Below are positions 15,248 through 22,443 of a stretch of DNA of 49,201 bases, piece by piece (position 1 is the stretch's first letter; each line of letters opens with the position of its first letter). The notes beneath the pieces are model-generated. The model did not search any database, had not been told where the DNA came from, and worked only from the letters and a program-made list of their open reading frames with translations. The DNA is from Phycisphaera mikurensis NBRC 102666 (GTDB lineage Bacteria; Planctomycetota; Phycisphaerae; Phycisphaerales; SM1A02). The stretch is from contig CAMDCW010000002.1 of NCBI GenBank assembly GCA_945890745.1, forward strand, positions 1-49,201, read 5' to 3'. The translations under genes and the position numbers were made by a program.

Positions 15248-17488
15248 TCACGCCCCAGGGGTGAAGTTCCCGAGCAGGATCCCGAGGTCGAGACCGTCGA
15301 CCGATCCGTCGTTGTTCAGGTCGTACGGCGAGCCCTGCGCGGGCCCCCAGGCGCCGAGCAGCAGCCCGAGGTCGCGGCCGCTGACCTTGCCGTCGCCGTC
15401 GAAGTCGCCGCCGAGCGGGCAGCCGTTGGCGACGACGTCGATGTCGGGGAACCAGATCCCGGCGATCGCGACCGAGAGCAGGTCTCGCGGATCCGTCCCC
15501 GCTTGCGAGCCGATCGCGCTCCAGCCGCGGTCGATCCGCGCCGCCGGGTTCGTACCGAAGTCGGCACGTGCTCCGCGCATGGTCGGCGCTTCCGAGCCGC
15601 CGCTCGCGCTGTTGAAGCTGCCCGATGGAATGGAGTAGCAGACGAAGAAACCCGGCGGCTCCACCACGACCGACGGCGTCGAAAGCGACTGCAGCGACTG
15701 GTGGCGGTACGAACCGGTCCCGGTCCACTCGACCTGCGCCCGCCGGAGGTCGGCGCTCCCGTCGACGTCCTGCGCGACGATGATCGTGAACGGCTTCCCA
15801 AAAGGACTCGCGGGGTGCGTCGGATCCGGGCCGGGGTTGATGCGGAAGCGCGCGGCGTCGATCCGCATCGGGCGGTCGATGGGGAAGTAGGCACCAGCGA
15901 GTTTCACGCCCGGGAAGGAATCGAACACCCAACCCAAGATCTCCGACTCCTGCGCCAGCTGCTCCGCCGCGATGCCGACCACCGGCGCCCCGTTCGGGAT
16001 CCCGTCGTTGTTGCAGTCCGGCGCGCCGGCCGCGATGTCGAGGACGTCGGGAATACCGTTGCCGTCGCGGTCCGGCCCGCACTGGTCGGGCACGCCGTCG
16101 CCGTTCAAGTCCGAGGCGCCGCCCGCGATCGCGCAGCTCGCAAGGACGGTGGTCGATCCGCACACAGCGGCGGCGCCGTCGCGCAGTTCCGTAAGGTCGG
16201 GGATGCCGTCAAGGTCGCAGTCCTGCTCGCATGCATCCGGCAGGCCGTTGCCGTCCGCGTCCGCGAGGCGAAGAGCGGCGATGTCGGCCGCATCGGTCGC
16301 GCCGTTTCGGTTGCAGTCCTCCGCGGTGCCGTCCGACACCTGCTCCGCGTCGCGGCGGCCGTCGCCGTCGGCGTCCCAAGGACGGGGCCAGATGCGGAGC
16401 GTCGTGCTGCTCGCGGACACGGCGATCGAGCGGTCGGTGCCGAACGCCGAGGTCGCGTTCGAAGTGCCCGCGAGCCACGTCCACCGCTCATCGACGCCCT
16501 GCGTGCCGCGGAACCGGACACGGTCCGCGCGGGCGACGTTGCCCACGGGCGTGATCAAAGTTGCGTAGTCCGATGCGTCGGCCCCCTGCCACTGCGCCAC
16601 CGGAGTGACGTTGCCGCCCTCGCCGATCTCGACCAGGCGATTGACGTGCCGCCCCTGGCCGATTCGCAGCTCGGTGTAGGCAACCCAGCGACCACCCGCC
16701 GCGATGCGCTCGCCGGAGAGTTGGGACCCGGCGGAGGCGGGAAGCCGAACGGCCGCGGCAGCGCCCCCCGCGCGAAGATCGATCACCGAGGTACGGACCG
16801 CGCCGGGAGTGGCCTCCGCATCACCGGGCGCAACGACGCCAGAGGTCACGACGAAGCCGTCGCCCACCTTGACCGGTGCGACGCGCTCGCTGAATCCGAA
16901 GTCCGCGATGGTCAGGCTGCGGAAGAGCTGCCATGCCCCGCCCTCGAAGCGATGAACGTCCCACGAGGATGCCCGCTCGACCACGATCGTGACGGAGCCG
17001 GGCCCGCCGACGATCGACGCCGAGAACACGACCGGCACTACGAGCGGCGGGAGCGTCTCCCATGATCCTTTGACCTTCCGCGCGACAACGACCGAGTCAT
17101 CGGATCGCACCGCGGCGAAGGCGTCGATTCCGTTGCCGGAGATCGAGGTGACGCTCGCGAGGTTCAGACCCGGGATGTCGATCATCCCGGTGATCCCCCA
17201 CTCGCCGTTCGCGCCGGGCCGGAACTCGACGAGCTCCTGAGGCAGCGTGCTGTCGAAGTTCGACGGTCGTCGGATCGCGGCGATCGAGTCACGGAACATC
17301 AACGGCGCGGGCCGCCACTGCATGCCCGTGCCCGGTTCGAACGCCTGCGTCGCGGCGATCCGTTCCGGCTGCGGAACGCTTGTCGCGGACTGCGCGAGCG
17401 CGGTCGTCGGGACAGCCATCAAGACGGCTGCGGCAAGCACCGAGGCGCCGTGGCGCATGAAGGTCGGTCCGTTGGTTTCGCGGATCAT
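15248..17488 (-). CDS. large secreted protein with calcium-repeat region and dockerin-like C-terminus
   Basis: This exported protein of 746 residues has a signal peptide (FMRHGASVLAAAVLMAVPTTALAQ) and then a beta-rich N-terminal half probably forming a propeller-like repeat. An Asp-rich thrombospondin type 3-like stretch follows (DADGDGRRDAEQ, DCNRNGATDAADI, DCDLDGIPDLTEL, DRDGNGIPDVLDI). A Cys-poor beta-sandwich comes next. The C-terminus holds two EF-hand/dockerin-like motifs: DFDGDGKVSGRDLGLLLGAWG and DLNNDGSVDGLDLGILLGNF. The ATG at 17488 overlaps the stop of the upstream gene (ATGA, 17485-17488), so the two are translationally coupled. The frame stays open further upstream, but that part is out-of-frame translation of the preceding gene. 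Base composition is much more GC-rich than the flanks. Function unknown; cell-surface or matrix protein. Confidence 0.85.
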   Translation of the reverse strand: MIRETNGPTFMRHGASVLAAAVLMAVPTTALAQSATSVPQPERIAATQAFEPGTGMQWRPAPLMFRDSIAAIRRPSNFDSTLPQELVEFRPGANGEWGITGMIDIPGLNLASVTSISGNGIDAFAAVRSDDSVVVARKVKGSWETLPPLVVPVVFSASIVGGPGSVTIVVERASSWDVHRFEGGAWQLFRSLTIADFGFSERVAPVKVGDGFVVTSGVVAPGDAEATPGAVRTSVIDLRAGGAAAAVRLPASAGSQLSGERIAAGGRWVAYTELRIGQGRHVNRLVEIGEGGNVTPVAQWQGADASDYATLITPVGNVARADRVRFRGTQGVDERWTWLAGTSNATSAFGTDRSIAVSASSTTLRIWPRPWDADGDGRRDAEQVSDGTAEDCNRNGATDAADIAALRLADADGNGLPDACEQDCDLDGIPDLTELRDGAAAVCGSTTVLASCAIAGGASDLNGDGVPDQCGPDRDGNGIPDVLDIAAGAPDCNNDGIPNGAPVVGIAAEQLAQESEILGWVFDSFPGVKLAGAYFPIDRPMRIDAARFRINPGPDPTHPASPFGKPFTIIVAQDVDGSADLRRAQVEWTGTGSYRHQSLQSLSTPSVVVEPPGFFVCYSIPSGSFNSASGGSEAPTMRGARADFGTNPAARIDRGWSAIGSQAGTDPRDLLSVAIAGIWFPDIDVVANGCPLGGDFDGDGKVSGRDLGLLLGAWGPAQGSPYDLNNDGSVDGLDLGILLGNFTPGA

Positions 17489-19755
17489 CGGTGGCTCCAG
17501 GAGGAAAGTAGGATCGCAAGGTCGCCGCCCGCGACGATTCCGTTGCGGTCGAGGTCGAAGAGGGGGTCGGCTTGGCCCCAGGCTCCGAGGAGCATGCCGA
17601 GGTCCACACCGCCAACGGTGCCGTCGAGATTGAAGTCGCCGACCGGGATGCACGGCACCGAGCGAACCGAGAACGTCGGCTGCCGATTCGTGAGCGCGGC
17701 GCTTCCGTAGAATCCGGAGAACCAAGCCGCGCCGTTGACGACCGTCGGGAAGGTCGTATGCACGTAGTGGCCGGACTCGCCGGCCGCAGGAGCGGGATCC
17801 CCGTAAGCAAGCGTCACGTTCTCGACGGCCACCCAGAAGGCGGGAGCACCCGAGAGATCGATCGCCGGCAGCGGGACGGTCACCGACTGCACCGTGCCGT
17901 CGGGCAGCCGCGGGCAGACGATCGAGGGCAGCCGCACGAAGTGCACGATGTCACCGTCGGTCACGCTGGCGCGGTTGCCGGTGCCGGAGCGGTCGAGGAC
18001 GATCATCACGCGCCGAGCGGTCGCAAACGTCGAGGTCGAGCGGAACTCGAGCGCGTTGATCACCGGCGACTCAGCGCTCACCCGCTGCCAACGCACCGCG
18101 GTGAAGCCGCCCGATCCGTCACCCTGAATGTCGGGGGCGAGGTAGCCCTGGCAGCCGTCCGGAATCCCGTTCGCGTCGCAGTCGGCGACGGAACCGTTGA
18201 ATAGCTCGATCTCGTCGGGGATGCCATTTCGATCACAGTCGGCGCCGCACGCGTCGAGCCGGCCGTTGCCGTCGACGTCGCGCAAGGGGTTCTGCAGATC
18301 GCACGGCTCGTCGGGCACGCCGTTGCGGTTGCAGTCGGTCGCGCCGGCGAGGAGCTCGGCGAAATCGGTCGCGCCGTCGCCGTCGCAGTCGGCCGAGCAC
18401 GCGTCGAGCCGGCCGTCGCCGTCAACGTCGGTCCCGATGCCCAGAAGCAGGTCACCGGCATCGGGAATGCCGTTGGCGTTGCAGTCGACCGCCGCGCCGG
18501 CGCCGAGCTGATCGCGGTCGTCCGTGCCGTCGCGATCAAGGTCTGCGACAGACTCGATCGAGAGCCTGAGCGGCTGCTGCACCGGCAACGTCGGAACCGG
18601 CGTGGGAAGCACACTGAGCGTGCCGCCGACGACGGCGATCCCCCACGTCGACGACGACGCCGTGGTGGCATGCACCTCCGCGCGGAACGTCCGCCGGCGC
18701 ACGAAGCCGAGCGAGAGCTCCTCGTCGATCTCGTCGACCCAGGCGGTTCCATCGGCGAAGGAACGAGAGAGGACGAAGACGGAGTCGTCATGGCTTCCGA
18801 GTCCGACGCCGATCCGCGGCAGCGTCAGGTTGGGCGCATCGAGCAGGATCGACTGCGTTCGCACGAACGTCGCGGGCGGGGCCCAGTAGGTGAATTCCGC
18901 CAGTTGGCACGCGGTGCTCGCCGAGGGCGAGGAGCGCACGGCCACGCACACGCGGCCCTGCGAGGTGATCGCGGGCGACGACCCGATGCCGCCGAGCGAG
19001 ACCGAGCCGTTGTACGGCGCGAACCATCCTTGCGTCGCCTGGTCGAACCGGGCGAACCGGATTGATGAATCGGTCGATGTCCGCCGCACGACGGCAATCA
19101 CGCCGGCTCGGATCGCGGGCGCGTAGTCGGGCAGCGTGCCGCCGGAGACGGGCTGGAGGAATCCGAGCGGCTGCTCGAACCAGCCGAAGCCCGGGATGTC
19201 CTCGCAGACGCTCCACGCGACAGCGGAGCTCTGCTCCCACACGGCGACGAACTGCCGTGAGTCCGGCGAGGTGACCAGGCGCGATAGATTGCGGGCGGCA
19301 GTCGCGGTCGCGGGTGCTCCGGCGAGCGGCACCACGCCGACGTGCTGCCACGACGCACCCGGCTTTGACTGGCGGAAGCGGTGCACCGCCGGTCCCGAGG
19401 CCGGCGTCGAACCGGCGCGCGCGAAGACCAGCAACTCGTCAGTGCCGAGCAGCGCCACAGCGGCGCCGAAGCTTCGGTCCTGCCCCTTCGCGGCGGTGGG
19501 GTCGACGAGCGTCTGCAGGACGGTGCCGTCGACGGCCTGCAACGTCACCCGATTCAGCGCCAGGTCGCCGATCGCGATCGATCCATCCGGGAGCGAAGCC
19601 CCCGTCCCGCCCCAGGCGCCGGCGTCGGTGGGCGGCTGCAGCAGGTCGGTGCGCAGCGGAGCGGGAGCGAAGGGAAGCTGGCCGAGGGCCGGAACATCAA
19701 CAGCGCCGGCGAGCAGCAGGATCCCAACCCGGATGGTGGCTTGGATGTAGTTCAT
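17485..19755 (-). CDS. large secreted protein with calcium-repeat region and dockerin-like C-terminus, upstream partner
   Basis: This 756-residue protein has the same architecture as the coupled downstream gene. A signal peptide (VGILLLAGAVDVPALGQ) is followed by a repeated beta-propeller-like half with units such as WGGTGASLPDGSIAIGDLALNR. A thrombospondin type 3-like Asp-rich region follows (DLDRDGTDDRDQL, DCNANGIPDAGDL, DVDGDGRLDACSADCDGDGATDFAEL and more). A beta-sandwich comes next, then two dockerin-like motifs: DFNLDGTVGGVDLGMLLGAWG and DLDRNGIVAGGDLAILLSSW. The two genes look like an ancient tandem duplication. Both are strongly GC-rich at third codon positions compared with the genes around them. 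No cohesin or other binding partner is in this window, so anchoring through the tail is inferred. Confidence 0.85.
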   Translation of the reverse strand: MNYIQATIRVGILLLAGAVDVPALGQLPFAPAPLRTDLLQPPTDAGAWGGTGASLPDGSIAIGDLALNRVTLQAVDGTVLQTLVDPTAAKGQDRSFGAAVALLGTDELLVFARAGSTPASGPAVHRFRQSKPGASWQHVGVVPLAGAPATATAARNLSRLVTSPDSRQFVAVWEQSSAVAWSVCEDIPGFGWFEQPLGFLQPVSGGTLPDYAPAIRAGVIAVVRRTSTDSSIRFARFDQATQGWFAPYNGSVSLGGIGSSPAITSQGRVCVAVRSSPSASTACQLAEFTYWAPPATFVRTQSILLDAPNLTLPRIGVGLGSHDDSVFVLSRSFADGTAWVDEIDEELSLGFVRRRTFRAEVHATTASSSTWGIAVVGGTLSVLPTPVPTLPVQQPLRLSIESVADLDRDGTDDRDQLGAGAAVDCNANGIPDAGDLLLGIGTDVDGDGRLDACSADCDGDGATDFAELLAGATDCNRNGVPDEPCDLQNPLRDVDGNGRLDACGADCDRNGIPDEIELFNGSVADCDANGIPDGCQGYLAPDIQGDGSGGFTAVRWQRVSAESPVINALEFRSTSTFATARRVMIVLDRSGTGNRASVTDGDIVHFVRLPSIVCPRLPDGTVQSVTVPLPAIDLSGAPAFWVAVENVTLAYGDPAPAAGESGHYVHTTFPTVVNGAAWFSGFYGSAALTNRQPTFSVRSVPCIPVGDFNLDGTVGGVDLGMLLGAWGQADPLFDLDRNGIVAGGDLAILLSSWSHR

Positions 19756-19898
19756 GAAGGTGCGTCTGAAATGTATACGGACGGAATGGGAGAACGGACT
19801 GAGAAATCACAAAATAATGGACCACCGAGCCCGGAGGTGCCGCAATTCCGCCCTCCGTTGCTTCCCCCCGGTCAATGGCGGTGCGTTGCTGCAAGCAC

Positions 19899-19915
19899 GT
19901 GTCCGCCACGGACAC
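19899..19915. promoter_or_regulatory. palindrome, diverged copy of the GTGTCCG...CGGACAC element
   Basis: Arms GTGTCCG and CGGACAC are separated by CCA. The bases behind it (CTGGTCCG...CGCGTGATG) match the bases behind the copies at 20765 and 21560, so this is the same element with drift. It lies about 200 bp before the first PEP-CTERM-like gene. Confidence 0.6.
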
Positions 19916-19966
19916 CTGGTCCGCACGCGCGTGATGCACCCGTGCCCTGCTTTGCGTTTAAGTCAA

Positions 19967-19997
19967 TGGAAGCAACGGCATCGTGCCGTGGCTTCCA
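19967..19997. repeat. 31-nt near-perfect inverted repeat
   Basis: The arms TGGAAGCAACGGCA and TGCCGTGGCTTCCA pair over 14 positions with one mismatch around a 3-nt loop (TCG). There is no T-run. It could be an operator or an RNA hairpin in the leader of the PEP-CTERM-like gene at 20118. Confidence 0.6.
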
Positions 19998-20009
19998 CGG
20001 CCGGGCTAT

Positions 20010-20022
20010 GTCCGTGACGGAC
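20010..20022. promoter_or_regulatory. 13-bp palindrome GTCCGTGACGGAC, core of the shared element
   Basis: On the minus strand this reads GTCCGTCACGGAC, identical to the centre of the longer palindromes at 20765 and 21560. It lies 95 bp before the start codon at 20118. Confidence 0.55.
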
Positions 20023-20117
20023 GGCCCGTTCGTGCGTGTGTTGGAATCGGCGCTACGTTCAGAGGACTCCCGTCACGTTCCTCTTCCCTTTCACACTTCT
20101 GTAGGACATCTCGAAAC

Positions 20118-20687
20118 ATGAGCACCATTCGTTCCGCTTCAGTCGTCGCTTTCGCACTCATTGCCACCTCGGCAGCAAGCGCTGGCGTGATTGATATCAC
20201 GTACAGCGGCATTGCTTCCGGCAGTTGGCTCTCCGGCATCTATGCCGGCCAGTCCTTCTCCGGCAAGGCCTTCAGCATCCACTCCTCCTACCTGACGGAC
20301 GCGATTACGACGTACTCGCAGGGCTACAAAGCCACCAACGGCGCCGCAGATGTCACGGTCGAGGACTACGGCAACTTTGCCGTGACCAGCTCGACGGGTA
20401 ACTTCGCGGCCAACGTGCAGAGCCGTGCAGGCTTCTCCGTGATCGGCCAGGGCGACGTCCTCAGCTTCGGCAACGGCGCCCTCTCTTCCTGGAATATGCA
20501 GAGCAACATCGGCCCGATCACCGGCACCGGCGTCTTCAACACCCAGAACCTCTTCACCACCGCGGGAGCCCTTCGGTTCAGCGGGACAACGACCGTGACG
20601 TTCACGTCCACCGTCGTCCCCACCCCCGGCGCCATCGCGCTGGTCGGCCTAGCCGGCCTCGCTGGCAGCCGCCGTCGTCGCGCCTGA
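20118..20687 (+). CDS. small secreted protein with PEP-CTERM-like sorting tail (first of tandem three)
   Basis: This 189-residue exported protein has a signal peptide (SVVAFALIATSAASAG) and a Ser/Thr/Gly-rich beta-type body. The C-terminus is VPTPGAIALVGLAGLAGSRRRRA, a Pro-Gly-Ala motif, a short hydrophobic helix and an arginine cluster, the planctomycete form of a PEP-CTERM signal. Such tails are cut and re-anchored by exosortase-type enzymes; none is in this window. The frame is open upstream to 19983, but ATG 20118 is directly followed by the signal peptide and preceded by AGGACA. The leader resembles that of the third gene (21693). A terminator hairpin follows 23 bp after the stop. Confidence 0.85.
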   Translation: MSTIRSASVVAFALIATSAASAGVIDITYSGIASGSWLSGIYAGQSFSGKAFSIHSSYLTDAITTYSQGYKATNGAADVTVEDYGNFAVTSSTGNFAANVQSRAGFSVIGQGDVLSFGNGALSSWNMQSNIGPITGTGVFNTQNLFTTAGALRFSGTTTVTFTSTVVPTPGAIALVGLAGLAGSRRRRA

Positions 20688-20710
20688 CGCGCAGCTTCAA
20701 TGCATGCATT

Positions 20711-20742
20711 CAGTCGCCCCGTTCTCACGAGCGGGGCGACTG
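20711..20742 (+). terminator. terminator hairpin of first PEP-CTERM-like gene
   Basis: The arms CAGTCGCCCCG and CGGGGCGACTG pair over 11 bp and are followed by TGATTTTA. The same hairpin stands at 21506 and 22361 behind the other two genes of the tandem. Confidence 0.8.
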
Positions 20743-20764
20743 TGATTTTAGGGGGTTTTGTCGT

Positions 20765-20787
20765 CAAGTGTCCGTCACGGACACTTG
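20765..20787. promoter_or_regulatory. perfect 23-bp palindrome upstream of second PEP-CTERM-like gene
   Basis: The arm CAAGTGTCCGT is mirrored exactly around a central C. The start codon of the next gene is 111 bp downstream. The identical 23-mer occurs at 21560. The symmetry, size and position suggest an operator for a dimeric regulator. It is too symmetrical and too short of T's to be a terminator. Confidence 0.7.
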
Positions 20788-20897
20788 GTCCGGATCGGCG
20801 TGATGGTTGTTTAGCGCGGACTTCGTGTTCATAAATGGAGCGTGCTTACATGCCATCGCGGCACAGCGCTAACGAACCCTGTCATTACAAGGAAATC

Positions 20898-21482
20898 ATG
20901 AATCTGCTTACCAACCGTTTCACTATCCTGACCGGCGCCCTGAGCGCGGTCGTCGCGTCCACCGCCAGCGGAAACATCGTCACCAACGGCGGCTTCACCA
21001 ACGGTTTCAACGGCTGGACGATGTGGGGCACGGCAGCGCCCGGCGGAGGCGGACTCGCGTACTTGGGCAGCATAGGCGGCGATCCAATGGGAGGAGGCGG
21101 CTTGACCGTTGCCCAGTTCGACTGCCCCGGACCCGGCGGCATGTACCAAGACCTGAGCACCGTGGCTGGCGAGGAGTACACCGTGAGCTTCGGACTGAGG
21201 AAGGTCACGGGTTCGGGCAATACGAACAGCTTCTCGCTGGACTTCGGCAGCCAGACGGTGATGTCCCTGGTCAATAGCCCGACCATCAATCCGATTGCGT
21301 ACTACTCGTTCGATATGACGGCGACCGGTTCGACCACGCGACTGCAGTTCAACTTCCAGTCTACGACCTTTACTTGGACGGTCGCGGCCATCTCCGTCAC
21401 GCCGGTGCCCGTCCCCGCGCCGGGCGCAATCGCGCTGATCGGGCTGGCTGGCCTGGCCGGCGGACGCCGTCGCCGCGCCTGA
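20898..21482 (+). CDS. small secreted protein with PEP-CTERM-like sorting tail (second of tandem three)
   Basis: This 194-residue protein has a signal peptide (FTILTGALSAVVASTASG). The body begins NIVTNGGFTNGFNGWTMWG, the usual opening of a jelly-roll carbohydrate-binding-like domain ('NGGFE...GW'), and continues with SFGLRKVTGSGNTNSFSLDFG and TTRLQFNFQST. The C-terminus is VPAPGAIALIGLAGLAGGRRRRA, the PEP-CTERM-like tail. ATG 20898 has AAGGAAA just upstream and is chosen over the in-frame ATG at 20835, which would put 21 polar residues before the signal peptide. Ligand unknown. Confidence 0.86.
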   Translation: MNLLTNRFTILTGALSAVVASTASGNIVTNGGFTNGFNGWTMWGTAAPGGGGLAYLGSIGGDPMGGGGLTVAQFDCPGPGGMYQDLSTVAGEEYTVSFGLRKVTGSGNTNSFSLDFGSQTVMSLVNSPTINPIAYYSFDMTATGSTTRLQFNFQSTTFTWTVAAISVTPVPVPAPGAIALIGLAGLAGGRRRRA

Positions 21483-21505
21483 CGCGCAGCTTCAACGCAT
21501 GCATT

Positions 21506-21537
21506 CAGTCGCCCCGCTTTCACGAGCGGGGCGACTG
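21506..21537 (+). terminator. terminator hairpin of second PEP-CTERM-like gene
   Basis: A 13-bp perfect stem (CAGTCGCCCCGCT with AGCGGGGCGACTG) around a 6-nt loop, followed by TGATTTTA. It starts 24 bp behind the stop codon. Confidence 0.82.
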
Positions 21538-21559
21538 TGATTTTAGGGGGTTTTGTCGT

Positions 21560-21582
21560 CAAGTGTCCGTCACGGACACTTG
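21560..21582. promoter_or_regulatory. perfect 23-bp palindrome upstream of third PEP-CTERM-like gene
   Basis: It is identical to the palindrome at 20765 and embedded in the same surroundings. It lies 111 bp before the start codon of the next gene, the same distance as the first copy. Confidence 0.7.
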
Positions 21583-21692
21583 GTCCCGATCGACGTGATG
21601 GGTCCGCGCCTTCACCTTCGTTTGTAAGGGTAAGGCGCGCTATCGCGCCGCCGAGATCACGTTCCTTTACCCCTTTCAGGACACCCCGAAAC

Positions 21693-22337
21693 ATGAGCAC
21701 TGATCGTTACACCCAGAACTTCGCCGCGGCAGCGGCCGTCGCAATCGTGACCGTGGCAGGATCGGCACACGCCGATTTTCTCACCGGGACTTCGTACTAC
21801 ACGTCGGCCGTCGCAAGCAGCGAGTTCAGCCCGTCATATGTCATCAACAACATCTTTGACAACGACATGGCCACCCAGTGGGCGATCGCCAGTTACGCCG
21901 GGACGAACCCCCAGGGTCGAGACGTTGGTTGGTTCTCCTTCACGCTCGATCAGTCGTACTCCATCGACGCCCTCCGCCTCGCGCCGCGGTTTGCAACCAA
22001 CACCGTGGACGGCTTCAACACCGCCAACATGTGGATCGGTACGAGCTCGTTCGGCGTCGACGTCACCAGTGCAAGTTCCACCAGCAGTTTCCTCGCCTCC
22101 AACACCCCCGCAACGTGGAGCAGGACTGGCATGTTTGACGGCTTGCAGACCTTTACGCTGGGCGCCCCGGTCACCGGCCGGTATGTCCTTGTGCAACTGA
22201 TCAACACCGTTGACAACGGCACCTTCCGCAACCTCGGCCTTCGGGAGTTTGCATTGTCCGCAACGGTGGTTCCTGCGCCGGGCGCCATCGCCATGCTCGG
22301 CCTCGCTGGTCTCGCCAGCCGCCGTCGTCGCGCCTGA
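21693..22337 (+). CDS. secreted discoidin-like protein with PEP-CTERM-like tail (third of tandem three)
   Basis: This 214-residue protein has a signal peptide (FAAAAAVAIVTVAGSAHA). The body resembles an F5/8 type C (discoidin) domain: ASSEFSPSYVINNIFDNDMATQWA, then WFSFTLDQSYSIDALRLAPR and a last strand VTGRYVLVQLINTVDNGTFRNLGLREFAL. Such domains commonly bind sugars or surfaces. The tail is VPAPGAIAMLGLAGLASRRRRA. ATG 21693 is preceded by AGGACACCCCGAAAC, nearly the leader of the first gene (20118); the frame is open further upstream to 21537. A terminator with the shared hairpin follows, but no palindrome block comes after it. Confidence 0.87.
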   Translation: MSTDRYTQNFAAAAAVAIVTVAGSAHADFLTGTSYYTSAVASSEFSPSYVINNIFDNDMATQWAIASYAGTNPQGRDVGWFSFTLDQSYSIDALRLAPRFATNTVDGFNTANMWIGTSSFGVDVTSASSTSSFLASNTPATWSRTGMFDGLQTFTLGAPVTGRYVLVQLINTVDNGTFRNLGLREFALSATVVPAPGAIAMLGLAGLASRRRRA

Positions 22338-22360
22338 ACCGATTCTTCAACGCACGAATC

Positions 22361-22392
22361 CAGTCGCCCCGCTTTCATGAGCGGGGCGACTG
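22361..22392 (+). terminator. terminator hairpin of third PEP-CTERM-like gene
   Basis: The same 13-bp stem as at 21506 (CAGTCGCCCCGCT), here with loop TTCATG and followed by CCTTTC. It ends the three-gene tandem. Confidence 0.78.
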
Positions 22393-22443
22393 CCTTTCAG
22401 GGATTGCAACGGATAGCCTGACACGTTCGAGCAAACGACTGCT

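Larger units (their letters stand above)
19756..20117. other. 362-bp intergenic region with three palindromes
   Basis: This is a divergent spacer between the GC-rich dockerin pair and the first PEP-CTERM-like gene. It contains three inverted repeats, annotated separately at 19899, 19967 and 20010. Composition drops towards AT near 19770-19820 (for example ACAAAATAATGG), where a promoter for the leftward dockerin genes could lie. I found no convincing gene here. Confidence 0.6.
20688..20806 (+). repeat. intercistronic repeat block, copy 1 (terminator plus palindrome)
   Basis: From the base after the stop codon, 119 bp align without gaps to 21483-21601. By hand count there are five differences. 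The block holds the terminator hairpin, the stretch TTTTAGGGGGTTTTGTCGT and the 23-bp palindrome. Confidence 0.85.
21483..21601 (+). repeat. intercistronic repeat block, copy 2 (terminator plus palindrome)
   Basis: This is the second copy of the block at 20688-20806. The adjoining 18 bases of coding sequence for the arginine tail are also nearly identical (one difference), while the bodies of the genes are unrelated. Confidence 0.85.

Noticed and set aside
15035-17065. A 676-codon open frame on the plus strand over the first dockerin gene
   Set aside because: It is Arg/Asp/Val/Pro-rich, has no signal or domain, and lies antisense to a gene with a signal peptide and a clear dockerin-like end. 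In such GC-rich DNA several frames stay open by chance.
19967-19997. 31-nt inverted repeat as a rho-independent terminator
   Set aside because: No T-run follows on either strand and the nearest gene ends are far away.
15020-20117. Attachment-site duplication for an integrated island behind tRNA-Val
   Set aside because: I looked for a second copy of the tRNA 3' end in 19756-20117 and saw none, and there is no integrase gene. The island remains a compositional idea only.
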